Shown: positions 1-8,777, counted from the stretch's first letter. The stretch is 34,653 nt of DNA from Kangiella sp. (GCF_014762745.1 NZ_JABURJ010000015.1:85303-119955); one strand, 5' to 3'. Program-made: numbers and translations. Notes: a model not told the origin generated them from the sequence alone.

Positions 1-876
1 AGCTGCAATCAGCTCATGATAAGGCTCAAGCACTTCTGCTTCAAATTCCGCCGCTTCCGCTAACAATTGCGAACGACCGCGTCCCGGCATGGGGGCTGTG
101 GGGTGGATGTCTTTGGCGACAAAGCGCGGCAGTTCCTGCGCCATATCCTGAACCGTGAAACCACTTTCAGAACCATCTAGCTGAACATAGTCGCCATTCA
201 TCAACTCTGTAAACTTATTGGCTTCGATGCGCCTGGCCAGAACCTGATTAAAGAAAAAGGAGCGCACAGCCGAAAACAATAAACCCTGCAAATTTCGATT
301 TTTGAGTTTTTTATTGACCAGCAACAGCTCAGCACCGCGCGTTAAGTTATCGCCATTATGGCCAAAACGCTGCTCACCAAAATAATTAGGGAACCCCTGC
401 TCCTGAATCTGTTCAAGCCTTTGCTCCAGGGCTTGCTTATCATAATTCTGGCTAAAGTTCAGATCACGTAAAGTAATCGCAAAATGATTTTGCTTAACGG
501 CACCAATACGCAGCTTTTTGTCATGGCGGGTGGCTTTCAGAACAGTCACTTCATCATCGTTAAACTCAGACCAGTCAATCTCTCTCAATAATGGCAACTG
601 CACGCTGAACCATTGTCTGGCAATAGCAAAACGATCTTTCTTGCCTGCATAGCCAATATCGGTTGGATTGACCTCAGCAAAGCGACGCAGTTTATGGCAG
701 ACAATGTCCGTATTGATATTGCGCTTTTCGATCAATAATAAATGGTGCGCACCTTCACCCGAAGGCTCGAAACGTAAATCTTCATCAACACAGAAGTCGC
801 TTAACTGCTGGCGAAAAGTAGCGCTGGCTAATGGAGTACCGTAGGCTCTTGGCCAATCCTGGACGTGTATCTCCAT
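1..876 (-). CDS. truD: tRNA pseudouridine(13) synthase TruD, partial (3' end outside window)
   Basis: TruD converts U13 of tRNA-Glu to pseudouridine in the cytoplasm. I translated the minus strand from the ATG at 876. The frame stays open for 292 codons to the window edge, so roughly the last 50 to 60 residues are missing compared with the usual ~350. The catalytic motif GYAGKKDRFA is present with the nucleophile at Asp81, and the conserved FPNYFGEQRFG segment follows near residue 150. The start lies one base after the ispF stop codon, so the two are almost certainly co-transcribed and translationally coupled. The ispF-truD order is the usual gammaproteobacterial one. Identification is firm; only the C-terminus is unseen. 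Confidence 0.95.
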   Translation of the reverse strand, partial: MEIHVQDWPRAYGTPLASATFRQQLSDFCVDEDLRFEPSGEGAHHLLLIEKRNINTDIVCHKLRRFAEVNPTDIGYAGKKDRFAIARQWFSVQLPLLREIDWSEFNDDEVTVLKATRHDKKLRIGAVKQNHFAITLRDLNFSQNYDKQALEQRLEQIQEQGFPNYFGEQRFGHNGDNLTRGAELLLVNKKLKNRNLQGLLFSAVRSFFFNQVLARRIEANKFTELMNGDYVQLDGSESGFTVQDMAQELPRFVAKDIHPTAPMPGRGRSQLLAEAAEFEAEVLEPYHELIAA

Positions 877-877
877 C

Positions 878-1360
878 TTAACGATCGACGGATTCAAGTA
901 AACAAACAGAATGCACCGCAATTCCCTCTTTGCGGCCCACAAAACCCAGCTTTTCGGTGGTTGTTGCTTTGACGTTAATGCGGTTCAGTTCAGCTTTGCA
1001 GATATCCGCAATGACTTCACGCATTTCGAGAATTTTGTCGGCCATTTTAGGTGCCTGCGCCACAATAGTGACATCCAGATTACCCAAACGATAACCTTCG
1101 TCATTCACCTGCTGCATGACTGCTACTAATAACCCTCGGCTATCAGCGCCGGCAAATTTTTCGTCAGTGTCGGGAAAATGATGACCAATATCCCCTTTGG
1201 CAATAGCACCCAACAGCGCATCACAAACTGCATGCAGCACCACATCACCGTCAGAATGAGCAAGCAAACCTTGCTCACCGGGAAATTCAACGCCACCTAA
1301 AATTAGTGGGCTGTCGCCACCAAATTTATGTACGTCATAACCATGACCAATACGAAACAT
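878..1360 (-). CDS. ispF: 2-C-methyl-D-erythritol 2,4-cyclodiphosphate synthase
   Basis: IspF converts CDP-ME 2-phosphate to ME-cyclodiphosphate and CMP in the MEP isoprenoid pathway. The 160-residue length is typical. The N-terminal GHGYDVH motif gives zinc ligands Asp9 and His11. A third ligand is His43 in [14 protein letters not shown]. The C-terminal [15 protein letters not shown] segment is the CDP-binding signature. An AGGA ribosome site lies 7 bases before the ATG. The gene starts 37 bp after hisD, with no terminator between them, and runs straight into truD. It is normally next to ispD; here the whole his operon separates them, so transcription probably comes through his unless there is a promoter inside hisD. 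Confidence 0.97.
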   Translation of the reverse strand: MFRIGHGYDVHKFGGDSPLILGGVEFPGEQGLLAHSDGDVVLHAVCDALLGAIAKGDIGHHFPDTDEKFAGADSRGLLVAVMQQVNDEGYRLGNLDVTIVAQAPKMADKILEMREVIADICKAELNRINVKATTTEKLGFVGRKEGIAVHSVCLLESVDR

Positions 1361-1397
1361 AGAAATCCTAACACTCGCGCTTTGACAAAACTGAATG

Positions 1398-2615
1398 CTA
1401 GGATCTTACCTGCATACTGCGTTCATGCCAAACCAATTGCTCCGCTTCGGCCAATGGACGCCCTATTTCCGCCAATTGAGTGCGCCCTTGTTCGGTCACC
1501 TGCTGGTACGACTGAATATTCATAAAGCTTTGCACGCATAAACCACTGGAACGATTAGCGCTGCCCATGGTCGGTAAGGTGTGGTTAGGCCCAGCACAAT
1601 AATCGCCAAAGGCAACCGCGCTATTCTGGCCAATAAAGAGTGAACCATAGTGCTTCAACTGTTCTGGTTGAATTCTCTCATCGGCCAGCAACAAGTGCTC
1701 TGGCGCATACCGATTGCTGAACTTAATCATGTCGTCGACGTTGCGAGCCTGTAACAACACAATTTGCTCATCTTTTAACAGGTTATATAGCTCTTCATTG
1801 GCAATAAGCTGTTGCTCGACAGATTCTAAAAATGCTAGATCATCACTGACCAACACGCTTTGCGCCTGTGGATCGTGCTCCGCCTGCGCTGCCATATCCG
1901 CAATCAGCCATTCCTGATTAGCCTCAGCATTGGCCAGGATCAGCAATTCGCTTGGCCCGGCCGCCACATCAATCTTGATACGACTTTGCAGCAACTGCTT
2001 AGTCACATTGACATATTGATTACCGGGTCCCACCACCATCTGCACCGGCAACATATCCTGATAACCAAATGCCATGGCTGCAACGGCTTGCGCTCCACCG
2101 ATCTGCCAAAACTCAGTAGCGCCAGCCAGCGATGCCGCAGCTAAAATCGCAGGGTGTACTGATGGCGAGCAGGCTATTCGACGTTCGCAACCTGCAACTC
2201 GTGCCGGAATTAATGTCATTAAAGCCGTAGAGATAAGCGGAAAACGGCCGCCCGGAATATAAGCACCAATCGCCTCTATCGGACTGTACTGAAATCCAAA
2301 GACGCCATTTTTTTCTTCAATCTGCTGCGGCTGCAAAGTGTCTTTCTGCAAAGTACAAAAAGCTTCTATTCGCTGCGCAGCCTGCTCAATGGAGTTCAGT
2401 AGCTGTGGGGCGAGCTCATAATCACGATAAGGTTTCAGTTCAATTTTGCGCGGCTGATAGCCATCAAAACGTTTACTCAAACTATCAATCGCCAGATCGC
2501 CACCAGTTTCAATTTCTTGCAACAGTTTTGCCACCTGCTGAAACAACTCAGGTGATTGGGTGAGATTAGGACGCTTCCAGTTAGAGGAGCATTCAATGTA
2601 AGATTTATCCGCCAT
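1398..2615 (-). CDS. hisD: Histidinol dehydrogenase
   Basis: HisD carries out the last two steps, NAD-dependent oxidation of L-histidinol to histidine, as a zinc enzyme. At 405 residues it is a little shorter than the usual ~430. Visible motifs are [14 protein letters not shown], the [15 protein letters not shown] segment, [23 protein letters not shown] and the zinc/active-site [29 protein letters not shown] (Asp ligand) and a C-terminal EAEQLVWH (terminal His ligand) complete the set. The ATG has an AGGAG site 6 bases upstream and overlaps the end of hisA-hisIE by 11 bp, so translation is likely coupled. HisD is the last his gene here, whereas in enterobacteria it is second after hisG. Confidence 0.97.
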   Translation of the reverse strand: MADKSYIECSSNWKRPNLTQSPELFQQVAKLLQEIETGGDLAIDSLSKRFDGYQPRKIELKPYRDYELAPQLLNSIEQAAQRIEAFCTLQKDTLQPQQIEEKNGVFGFQYSPIEAIGAYIPGGRFPLISTALMTLIPARVAGCERRIACSPSVHPAILAAASLAGATEFWQIGGAQAVAAMAFGYQDMLPVQMVVGPGNQYVNVTKQLLQSRIKIDVAAGPSELLILANAEANQEWLIADMAAQAEHDPQAQSVLVSDDLAFLESVEQQLIANEELYNLLKDEQIVLLQARNVDDMIKFSNRYAPEHLLLADERIQPEQLKHYGSLFIGQNSAVAFGDYCAGPNHTLPTMGSANRSSGLCVQSFMNIQSYQQVTEQGRTQLAEIGRPLAEAEQLVWHERSMQVRS

Positions 2616-3843
2616 TACGTGCTCCTAATTCGTTAATGATATCGCTCGATGAAACACCTTTTGATTTAGCACGAGCCAAGGCAAAGAAGATCAAGTCCGC
2701 GGCTTCCCAGCGAACTTCATCTTTATCATCAGCTTCGATTAATTCTTCGCATTCTTCGCGTAGCTTTTCCTGTTGCAGTTCATCACTGGCTAACAATTTC
2801 TGACTGAAAGTTTTTACTTCTGAAGTTTGCATGCGCTGCTCGAAAACACGATCCAGGGTATCCAGCTCGAACGATGCTGACTGACCGGCGAAACAACTAT
2901 AGCGCTCAAAATGACAGGCATTACCTGTTTGTCTGACTTTGAACAATAAAGTATCGCCATCGCAGTCATAATCGACATTAACCAACTGTTGTTGATTACC
3001 ACTGGTTAAGCCTTTCTCCCATAACTCATTACGCGAACGGCTGAAGTAAATACCAGCACGCTTGCTGATGGCAGCTTCTAGCGAAGCCTGATTAGAATAG
3101 GCCAGCATCAGTACAATGCCCGTATCAACATCCTGGACAATGGTAGGAATCAACGGCGCTTTCTCAAAATCGAGACAAGCCATAACTGCTTCATCCAGTT
3201 TCAACTTACCGGTATAAATCGACATGCCAAGCTGGCTATTAGCACCCAGCTTGTTGATGTATTTGATGTCGTCCAGATCGGTGATGCCACCAGCGACTGT
3301 TACCGGAATCTTCGACTGCTTGATGACCTGCTCTATACGCTCACGATCAATGCCCTGCATCATCCCTTCTTTTTCCACTTGGGTATAAAGAAACTCTGAG
3401 CAGTTTTGTTGCAACTCATCAATCATGGCTGCGACTTTATTACTTGAAGCGGACTGCCAACCATGTGTCACCCAATCATCGCCTTTTGCATCAATGGCAA
3501 AAATGAGCTGTGACTTTGGCAACTTTTTAACAAACTCTTCGCGACAACAAGTGCCTAAAATAATCTTTTTAGCACCACTGGCAAGATAATCTCTGGCCGT
3601 ATCATAATCTCTAATCCCCCCACCTACGCGACACGGAAACTTCTTAATCATTTGCTTAATTAAATCTTTATTGTCGCCTCTGCCTAAAGCGGCATTTAAA
3701 TCAATAATGGCGACTTCGCCAAACAAAGAAAACTCTTCCAACAATTCGAACAAGTTGTCTTTTTCAACAATCTTCCGGCTGGCATCGCCTTGCTGTAATT
3801 GCACTGCCTTGCCATCTAATAAATCAATACTTGGAATTAACAT
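2605..3843 (-). CDS. hisA-hisIE: Bifunctional-to-trifunctional fusion: HisA isomerase + HisIE cyclohydrolase/pyrophosphohydrolase
   Basis: One 412-residue frame carries two normally separate proteins. Residues 1 to ~225 are HisA, the ProFAR isomerase: the start IPSIDLLDGKAVQLQQGD has catalytic Asp7, IFAIDAK has the second Asp at 118, and AGGITD and GMSIYTG are phosphate-binding loops. From ~228 the protein is HisI (phosphoribosyl-AMP cyclohydrolase), with PTIVQDVDTG, YFSRSRNELWEKGLTSGN, DCDGD and the zinc cysteines of ACHFERYSCF. From ~325 it is HisE (phosphoribosyl-ATP pyrophosphatase), with LREECEELIEA and EAADLIFFALARA. HisIE is a common fusion; attachment to HisA is not the standard arrangement. 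It starts 11 bp after hisF and overlaps hisD. All domains look intact, and the single open frame argues against a sequencing artefact. Confidence 0.93.
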   Translation of the reverse strand: MLIPSIDLLDGKAVQLQQGDASRKIVEKDNLFELLEEFSLFGEVAIIDLNAALGRGDNKDLIKQMIKKFPCRVGGGIRDYDTARDYLASGAKKIILGTCCREEFVKKLPKSQLIFAIDAKGDDWVTHGWQSASSNKVAAMIDELQQNCSEFLYTQVEKEGMMQGIDRERIEQVIKQSKIPVTVAGGITDLDDIKYINKLGANSQLGMSIYTGKLKLDEAVMACLDFEKAPLIPTIVQDVDTGIVLMLAYSNQASLEAAISKRAGIYFSRSRNELWEKGLTSGNQQQLVNVDYDCDGDTLLFKVRQTGNACHFERYSCFAGQSASFELDTLDRVFEQRMQTSEVKTFSQKLLASDELQQEKLREECEELIEADDKDEVRWEAADLIFFALARAKSKGVSSSDIINELGARNGG

Positions 3844-3854
3844 ATTTTTAAACC

Positions 3855-4685
3855 TTAACCTTTTAAGTATTCGTTTCGAACGGCAACACCGTTTCTTAAT
3901 AATTCGTCTTTCACCTGGCCAACTGTATATTCACCGCGATGGAACATGCCTGCAGCCAGTGCTGCGTCGCTGCCTGCGAGAAAGGTTTCGGTAAAGTGTT
4001 CAGGTTTTGACGCTCCGCCAGAGGCAATCACTTGAATACCAAGTTGCTGACTGACCTTGCTCATCAATTCATTATCAAAGCCTAGGCCAGTACCATCACG
4101 ATGCATCGCTGTCAGCAAGACTTCACCAGCACCTCGCTGCTCTACTTCTGCAAGCCACTGCATCGCATCTAAATCGGTTGGGGTATTGCCACCGTTGATA
4201 AAGACCTGGTAATTTTCGCCCTCTAGTTGCTGGTCTTTCTCTTGATTTAAGTCCACAGCCACCACTACACACTGCGAACCAAAACCCTTAGCAATCTGGT
4301 CAATCAAATCAGGGTGCTTAACTGCAGCACTGTTCAGTGCCACTTTGTCTGCTCCGGCGTTTAGGAACTGTGCCACATCAGTGTAAGTATTAAGGCCCCC
4401 GCCGACGGTAAAGGGAATCGACAAATTTTCAGCTACCCGGGTTACCGTTTCTAAAGCATTAGCGCGCTGCTCAAGAGTCGCCTTGATATCAAGAAATACA
4501 ATCTCATCAGCACCCTGCTCCTGGTAACGAATTGCTAATTCAACGGGGTCGCCCATATCCTGCAAGCCTTTAAAATTGACACCTTTGACCACACGGCCAT
4601 GTGCCACATCAAGGCATACAATGACGCGCGACTTAAGGCCCTGTTCAGTTTTCTTGATTAACTCAGAGCTGTTTAACTCAGACAT
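3855..4685 (-). CDS. hisF: Imidazole glycerol phosphate synthase, cyclase subunit
   Basis: HisF is the TIM-barrel subunit that uses ammonia from HisH to turn PRFAR into imidazole glycerol phosphate and AICAR. It shows the [18 protein letters not shown] start region, FLDIKAT, the phosphate loop FTVGGGLNT, a second catalytic Asp in [30 protein letters not shown] and VIASGGA. I placed the start at the ATG at 4685 (MSELNSSEL), which has GAGG 10 bases upstream; this leaves a longer N-terminus than the usual MLAKR start. The upstream in-frame extension lies wholly within hisH and is unlikely to be used. The gene overlaps the hisH end by 13 bp, as expected for two subunits of one heterodimer. Confidence 0.96.
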   Translation of the reverse strand: MSELNSSELIKKTEQGLKSRVIVCLDVAHGRVVKGVNFKGLQDMGDPVELAIRYQEQGADEIVFLDIKATLEQRANALETVTRVAENLSIPFTVGGGLNTYTDVAQFLNAGADKVALNSAAVKHPDLIDQIAKGFGSQCVVVAVDLNQEKDQQLEGENYQVFINGGNTPTDLDAMQWLAEVEQRGAGEVLLTAMHRDGTGLGFDNELMSKVSQQLGIQVIASGGASKPEHFTETFLAGSDAALAAGMFHRGEYTVGQVKDELLRNGVAVRNEYLKG

Positions 4686-5281
4686 TGCTTTAATACCTCT
4701 TCGCCAGCTATACCCGATTTTTCCGGGTGGCATTGAAATGCAATCATGTTCTTGCTCGAAACGGCCGCTACAAATGTTTGCCCATAAGTCACTGTCGCAA
4801 TGGATTGAACGCTGGTTCTAACACCATAACTATTCACAAAATAAAGTGTCTGGTTATTAAGCCAGTCTTGACTCGACTGAACATCAGCCCAGCCAACCAT
4901 AGGCTGTTTTGGACTTTGTAGGCGAGTCACTTTGCCCTGCAACAATCCCAGCCCTGCAACATCAGGATCTTCTTCAGATTCTTCAAACATAATCTGCAAG
5001 CCAACACAGATACCAATCAGTTTTTTGTTGTCCCGATACCAGTTCGTTATAACCTCATCCAAGCCACTAGCCTTCAGATTGGTCATCACAGTTCCAAATC
5101 GTCCCTGACCAGGAACCACCAAAGCGGAAAGCTCGCAGCGCTCCAGATCGCTCGCTTGGTTGATAGTGACCGGGTAAAACCCTATACGGCGCAAGCAACC
5201 GTTTAAGCTGTATAAGTTGCCAGCACCGGTATTGATAATACCGATCTTTTTGTGGCGCTCATTAATGATAGCTTCAATCAT
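4673..5281 (-). CDS. hisH: Imidazole glycerol phosphate synthase, glutamine amidotransferase subunit
   Basis: HisH hydrolyses glutamine and channels ammonia to HisF. The 202-residue protein is a class I amidotransferase: IGIINTGAGNL at the start, an oxyanion region VVPGQGRFGTVM, the nucleophile Cys in GICVGLQIMFE, and the His/Glu pair in FQCHPEKSG. It overlaps hisB by 4 bp (ATGA) and hisF by 13 bp, so it is translationally coupled on both sides. The start at 5281 leaves about ten residues ahead of the conserved core, which is slightly long but dictated by the overlap with hisB. Confidence 0.96.
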   Translation of the reverse strand: MIEAIINERHKKIGIINTGAGNLYSLNGCLRRIGFYPVTINQASDLERCELSALVVPGQGRFGTVMTNLKASGLDEVITNWYRDNKKLIGICVGLQIMFEESEEDPDVAGLGLLQGKVTRLQSPKQPMVGWADVQSSQDWLNNQTLYFVNSYGVRTSVQSIATVTYGQTFVAAVSSKNMIAFQCHPEKSGIAGEEVLKQCLS

Positions 5282-5874
5282 AAACTCCCCTTGGAGCTGT
5301 TGGCTCCCAGCTTAGGAATCAATGCCTCGCGCAGTGCAAAAGCGAGGCCTTTAAAGCTGGCTTCAATCAAGTGGTGATTGTTATCGAAATACTCCACTTT
5401 AATGTGCAGACTGATTTGCGCATTAATGGCAAAGGTGTAGAAAAAGTGTTTCCACATCTCGGTTGCGATATTACCAATCATCTCGCGAGTAAAAGGTAAG
5501 TCGGTTACACCATAACCACGGCCACAAACATCCACCGCGACCATGATCAGGCTGGCATCCATTGGTAATAAGCGTTGACCATAACGGGTAATCGATTGCT
5601 GTTGACGCCACGCTTGTTGCAAAGCCTGGCCTAAACAAATCGCTACATCTTCAATCAAGTGATGGTCATCAACCTCTAAGTCACCTTTCGCTTCAAGCTG
5701 TAAATCCCAACCCGCATGCAACGCTAACTGGGTCAGCATGTGATCGTAAAACGGTAAACCTGTATTGATTTTGAGTTGCTGTGTGCCATAAATATTCAGC
5801 TCCAATCGAATCGCGGTTTCTTTGGTTTGGCGGACTATTGAAACTATCGACTGATTTTTCGTTTGTTCTGTCAT
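5278..5874 (-). CDS. hisB: Imidazoleglycerol-phosphate dehydratase (monofunctional)
   Basis: HisB dehydrates imidazole glycerol phosphate to imidazole acetol phosphate using Mn ions. The 198-residue length matches the single-domain form. The metal-binding motifs are DHMLTQLALH, DDHHLIEDVAICLG and DNNHHLIEASFKGLA. It has no N-terminal HAD phosphatase domain, unlike the bifunctional E. coli HisB. The missing histidinol-phosphatase is plausibly supplied by the HAD domain fused to HisC just upstream, whose stop overlaps this start by 4 bp. Confidence 0.96.
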   Translation of the reverse strand: MTEQTKNQSIVSIVRQTKETAIRLELNIYGTQQLKINTGLPFYDHMLTQLALHAGWDLQLEAKGDLEVDDHHLIEDVAICLGQALQQAWRQQQSITRYGQRLLPMDASLIMVAVDVCGRGYGVTDLPFTREMIGNIATEMWKHFFYTFAINAQISLHIKVEYFDNNHHLIEASFKGLAFALREALIPKLGANSSKGSL

Positions 5875-7568
5875 AACAACCTCTCTAATTCATTGACAGA
5901 CGCCACTACCAGATCGGCCCCCGCCTGGTATAAATTATTAGCGCTTTCGCTTTCGGCAATACCTATGGCCAATGCCCCAGCGGCTTTAGCCGCCTGAATA
6001 TCATCCGGTGTATCACCCAGCATCCAGCAGTAAGTTGAACCGTAATAGGTTTTGCACTGATTGATGCCCTCTGGCGCAGGCTTGGATTCAATAACGTCAC
6101 AATCACTGACCAGATATGTATTTCGAATACCCAATAGCTCCAAGCCAATTTCTGCTTCTCCACGAGGACGCCCCGTGACCACCGCAGTTTTAAATTGCTT
6201 GCTATTCTGCACAAATAACTGAGTGCAAAGCTTGGTACTTAATAAGGCCTCTTCTAATTGATTAAGACCTGCCTGCTCACCGTTACCCAAGTAAAACTGC
6301 TGAAACTGTTCAACCACTGACTCGTAGTCTGGTAATGATTCATCCTGTTGCTGCTTTATCAATTCATAAGTCAGTACCCAGTCATTATTAAATCCACCAC
6401 GTGAACGTAATGTGTCGATTGCCTGCTGCTCAAGTTTTGTCTTAGTAAAAAACTCTACAGTTTGCTTAATAGCAGCGTCATAACTTTTACTGGTATCAAT
6501 TAGGACACCATCCATATCAAAGCAAATCAATTCAGGTTTAAGCGCGAGTACCAAAGCCTGTCTTAGCGCTTCAATCTCATAAGGAATGGCAATACGTATG
6601 GCTGACTGCTCTTGTGAACCCAACTCCTTTTGCTCTAAGCCAACCAAATCAGTTTTAATCTGGATATTGCTTTGTTCACAAGCCGCTTTAATCAGCTGCA
6701 ATCGTTGCGAGTTATCCACAATCAGAATAAAGTTGGCCTCGCTATCTAGCACATTCAAACCACGCTGGCGCAAAAACTGCACTAACAGATCACGGTTCTC
6801 TGCGATGCGTTGAGTAAAGTCCGCCACATCATGCTGCGCTGCTTGAGTGAATGCCTGAATTGCGATTTCCAGAGTTGGCTGCGGCACATTGAATGGCATC
6901 TTGCGCTCAGCAAATCGCTGGATGAAAGCTTTGCTGCCCAATAGATAGCCACATCGAATGCCAGCCAGTCCATAAGCTTTAGATAAAGTGCGAAGCAGCA
7001 CCAGATTGTCGAACTCTTCCAGCAAAGACAGCGACTCTGTTGTCTGTCCTGTAAACTCGATATAAGCCTGATCAAGAAAGACCTCCGCTCCTTTGTTCTT
7101 AGCCTTTTGACAAGCATCTCTAATGACATCCAAACTCAGGGTTTCACCGGTTGGGTTATTAGGACTGGTCAATACCAGAATCGAATTCTCTGTTAGCGCT
7201 TGCAGGCTTGCCTCAAGATCAATTGATAGATCTGGCTTAGCTGGAATCAGTTTAGCTTTACTGTTCCAAACTTTGATACCTGATAAATATTGACTAAAAG
7301 CAGGCATAGGAATGATCAACTCACGCTGCTCAAGCGTTGCCAGTTTGAACATCAGTTCAATCGCTTCGTCGCCACCGTTGGTTACTAAAATCTGCTCGGG
7401 GCTCAAACCCAATTGCTTACTCATTGCTGACTTCAACTGTGACTGATCGGGATAGCGCCAATAATTCTGTGGCGATAGTTTGCTGATATCTAACCACTCA
7501 GGAAAACGATCCGCCCGCTCATTAAAATCGAGCTTTAAAGGCTCAGTTCTAGTTTCTTGCATATTCAT
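5871..7568 (-). CDS. hisC: Histidinol-phosphate aminotransferase fused to a HAD-family phosphatase
   Basis: This 565-residue protein joins two domains. Residues 1 to ~342 are HisC, the PLP enzyme that makes histidinol phosphate: TSPNNPTG, LDQAYIEF, the PLP lysine Lys197 in TLSKAYGLAG and the RIAIPYE substrate-binding end. From ~347 to the end is a complete HAD hydrolase: motif I FDMDGVLID, motif II VVTGRPRGEAE, motif III ESKPAPEG and motif IV MLGDTPDDIQAAKAAG. The aminotransferase product is the substrate of histidinol-phosphatase, and hisB here lacks that domain. I therefore infer that the HAD part is the histidinol-phosphatase; it could instead be a phosphatase of other specificity. I chose the ATG at 7568 because AAGGA lies 8 bases upstream; a GTG one codon earlier is less likely. 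It overlaps hisB by 4 bp. Confidence 0.92.
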   Translation of the reverse strand: MNMQETRTEPLKLDFNERADRFPEWLDISKLSPQNYWRYPDQSQLKSAMSKQLGLSPEQILVTNGGDEAIELMFKLATLEQRELIIPMPAFSQYLSGIKVWNSKAKLIPAKPDLSIDLEASLQALTENSILVLTSPNNPTGETLSLDVIRDACQKAKNKGAEVFLDQAYIEFTGQTTESLSLLEEFDNLVLLRTLSKAYGLAGIRCGYLLGSKAFIQRFAERKMPFNVPQPTLEIAIQAFTQAAQHDVADFTQRIAENRDLLVQFLRQRGLNVLDSEANFILIVDNSQRLQLIKAACEQSNIQIKTDLVGLEQKELGSQEQSAIRIAIPYEIEALRQALVLALKPELICFDMDGVLIDTSKSYDAAIKQTVEFFTKTKLEQQAIDTLRSRGGFNNDWVLTYELIKQQQDESLPDYESVVEQFQQFYLGNGEQAGLNQLEEALLSTKLCTQLFVQNSKQFKTAVVTGRPRGEAEIGLELLGIRNTYLVSDCDVIESKPAPEGINQCKTYYGSTYCWMLGDTPDDIQAAKAAGALAIGIAESESANNLYQAGADLVVASVNELERLL

Positions 7569-7593
7569 CACACTTATCCTTTTGTAAACGGTG

Positions 7594-8442
7594 TTACAGC
7601 ACTTTACGGATCGGCGTTTCTAAAATATCCGTCGCACCGGCAGTAATCAGCTTTGGCAACAAGTCTTTAATCAGCTTACGCTCAATAGCAGCTTTAATGG
7701 CAAAACCATCGGCGTTATATAAACGGCTCACGGTTGGTGCGCGCATTGCTGGTAGCAAATCAACCACTTGGTCAATACTTTCTTCCGAACAGTTCATCTC
7801 AAGCAAGACACGCTTACGACCATTCAAAACACCTCGCATTAATAGCAATAAATCATCAATCTGCTGACGCTTCTCTGGATCATTAAGCACATTTTTATTG
7901 GCAATAAGCTGGGTCGAACTTTCCATGACGGTATCCACAATCTTCAAACGATTAGCACGAATGGTTGAACCGGTACTGGTATTGTCGATGACCATATCCG
8001 CATCCTCTGGCGGGAATACTTCGGTCGCCCCATAAGCACGGAGCAGCTGATATTGAACGCCTAATTTATCAAGGTACTTTGCTGAAATCTTTTTATACTC
8101 AGAAGCAACAATGATTTTACGTTGCTGCACTTCATTCCAGTCCCAGTCTTCTGGAATACAGGAAACCAGTCTGACCGGGTTAAAACCTAAATCTTCAAGT
8201 ACCTCAACATCCGCCTCCTGTTCCAGGATCCAGTCCATACCGGCAAAACCAATATCGTGTTGACCCAACGCCACCATTTCTGGAATATTCTGACTTTTCA
8301 GCAACTTAACCTCGATATCACAGCCAAATAGCTGAGGGCGATAATTGCGACTGTCACCAACCAGCGTCAAACCAATATCAGAAAGTAGCTCAGCCACCTT
8401 GTCATACAACTTCCCTTTTGGGATTACCATTTTTAAAGCCAT
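7594..8442 (-). CDS. hisG: ATP phosphoribosyltransferase, long form
   Basis: HisG condenses ATP and PRPP, the committed first step of histidine synthesis, and is feedback-inhibited by histidine. The start MALKMVIPKGKLYDKV is set by the ATG at 8442, with AGGAG 7 bases upstream; a longer in-frame reading would run through the attenuator terminator. At 282 residues it is the long, self-contained form with a C-terminal regulatory domain (from about residue 205), so no HisZ partner is needed. The PRPP-binding signature is seen as DADMVIDNTSTGSTIRAN, with GFAGMDW earlier. It is the first structural gene behind two his attenuators and lies 25 bp ahead of hisC. Confidence 0.95.
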   Translation of the reverse strand: MALKMVIPKGKLYDKVAELLSDIGLTLVGDSRNYRPQLFGCDIEVKLLKSQNIPEMVALGQHDIGFAGMDWILEQEADVEVLEDLGFNPVRLVSCIPEDWDWNEVQQRKIIVASEYKKISAKYLDKLGVQYQLLRAYGATEVFPPEDADMVIDNTSTGSTIRANRLKIVDTVMESSTQLIANKNVLNDPEKRQQIDDLLLLMRGVLNGRKRVLLEMNCSEESIDQVVDLLPAMRAPTVSRLYNADGFAIKAAIERKLIKDLLPKLITAGATDILETPIRKVL

Positions 8443-8500
8443 GTCATTTCTCCTAAAGTTTAAAAAATTAAAAGTTTCAAAATCATCATTTATTAAAGCC

Positions 8501-8538
8501 AATAAAAAACCCCGTTGACCTTGCGGAGCAACGGGGTT
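8501..8538 (-). terminator. Second (promoter-distal) his attenuator terminator
   Basis: On the minus strand the stem AACCCCGTTG / CAACGGGGTT (10 bp, 11-nt loop) runs directly into TTTTTTATT, an intrinsic terminator 59 bp before the hisG start. Its 5' arm overlaps CCGTTGCTC (8526-8534), which can pair over 9 bp (one G-U) with GAGCGACGG (8605-8613) in the leader 2 coding region to form an antiterminator. Confidence 0.93.
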
Positions 8539-8562
8539 CTTAAACCTGAGTGTCATAACTGT

Positions 8563-8661
8563 TTAAACTGAATCCTGATAAAGTCTTAAACATAAGCACC
8601 ACCACCGTCGCTCGCGCAGTGTATGATGATGGTGATGATGTAAGCTCTTGTTTAAAAACAT
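8563..8661 (-). CDS. hisL: his operon leader peptide 2 (six consecutive His codons)
   Basis: A 32-codon frame from the ATG at 8661 reads MFLNKSL, then six His, then TLRERRWWCLCLRLYQDSV and TAA. The His codons (CAT CAT CAC CAT CAT CAT, 8623-8640) can pair, with wobbles, with GGTGGTGGTG at 8597-8606, giving the 1:2 pause hairpin. The overlapping GAGCGACGG can instead pair with the terminator arm. Ribosome stalling at uncharged His-tRNA should therefore let hisG be transcribed. The ribosome-binding site is weak (GAGA 8 bases upstream). The frame is longer than the 16-residue E. coli leader, and its stop lies well beyond the antiterminator strand. It is not a close copy of leader 1. Confidence 0.85.
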   Translation of the reverse strand: MFLNKSLHHHHHHTLRERRWWCLCLRLYQDSV

Positions 8662-8720
8662 GTTTATCTCAGTTTGTCAGTTTCAGTGTTCGGTTATAAA
8701 TAATCGGTTAAAAGTTACAG

Positions 8721-8754
8721 GTATAAAAAAAGCCCCGCTTGTCGGCGGGGCTTT
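8721..8754 (-). terminator. First (promoter-proximal) his attenuator terminator
   Basis: On the minus strand AAAGCCCCGC / GCGGGGCTTT with a 6-nt loop (CGACAA) is followed by TTTTTTATAC. This is a strong intrinsic terminator 24 bases after the leader 1 stop. The CCGCC at its 5' base (8744-8748) is complementary to GGCGG within leader 1 (8795-8799), giving the competing antiterminator. Confidence 0.94.
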
Positions 8755-8777
8755 TAGAAATTCCTAATCAGTAAATT

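Noticed and set aside
4686-4733. A 16-codon longer N-terminus for hisF
   Set aside because: It lies wholly inside hisH, and the ATG at 4685 has its own GAGG site.
8443-8556. A 38-codon in-frame extension ahead of hisG
   Set aside because: It would be encoded by the attenuator terminator hairpin, and the ATG at 8442 has an ideal AGGAG site and starts at the family's normal first residue.
8662-8723. A separate promoter between the first his terminator and leader 2
   Set aside because: A TATAAC-like box exists, but no acceptable -35 is found at 16-18 bp; it cannot be called from sequence alone.
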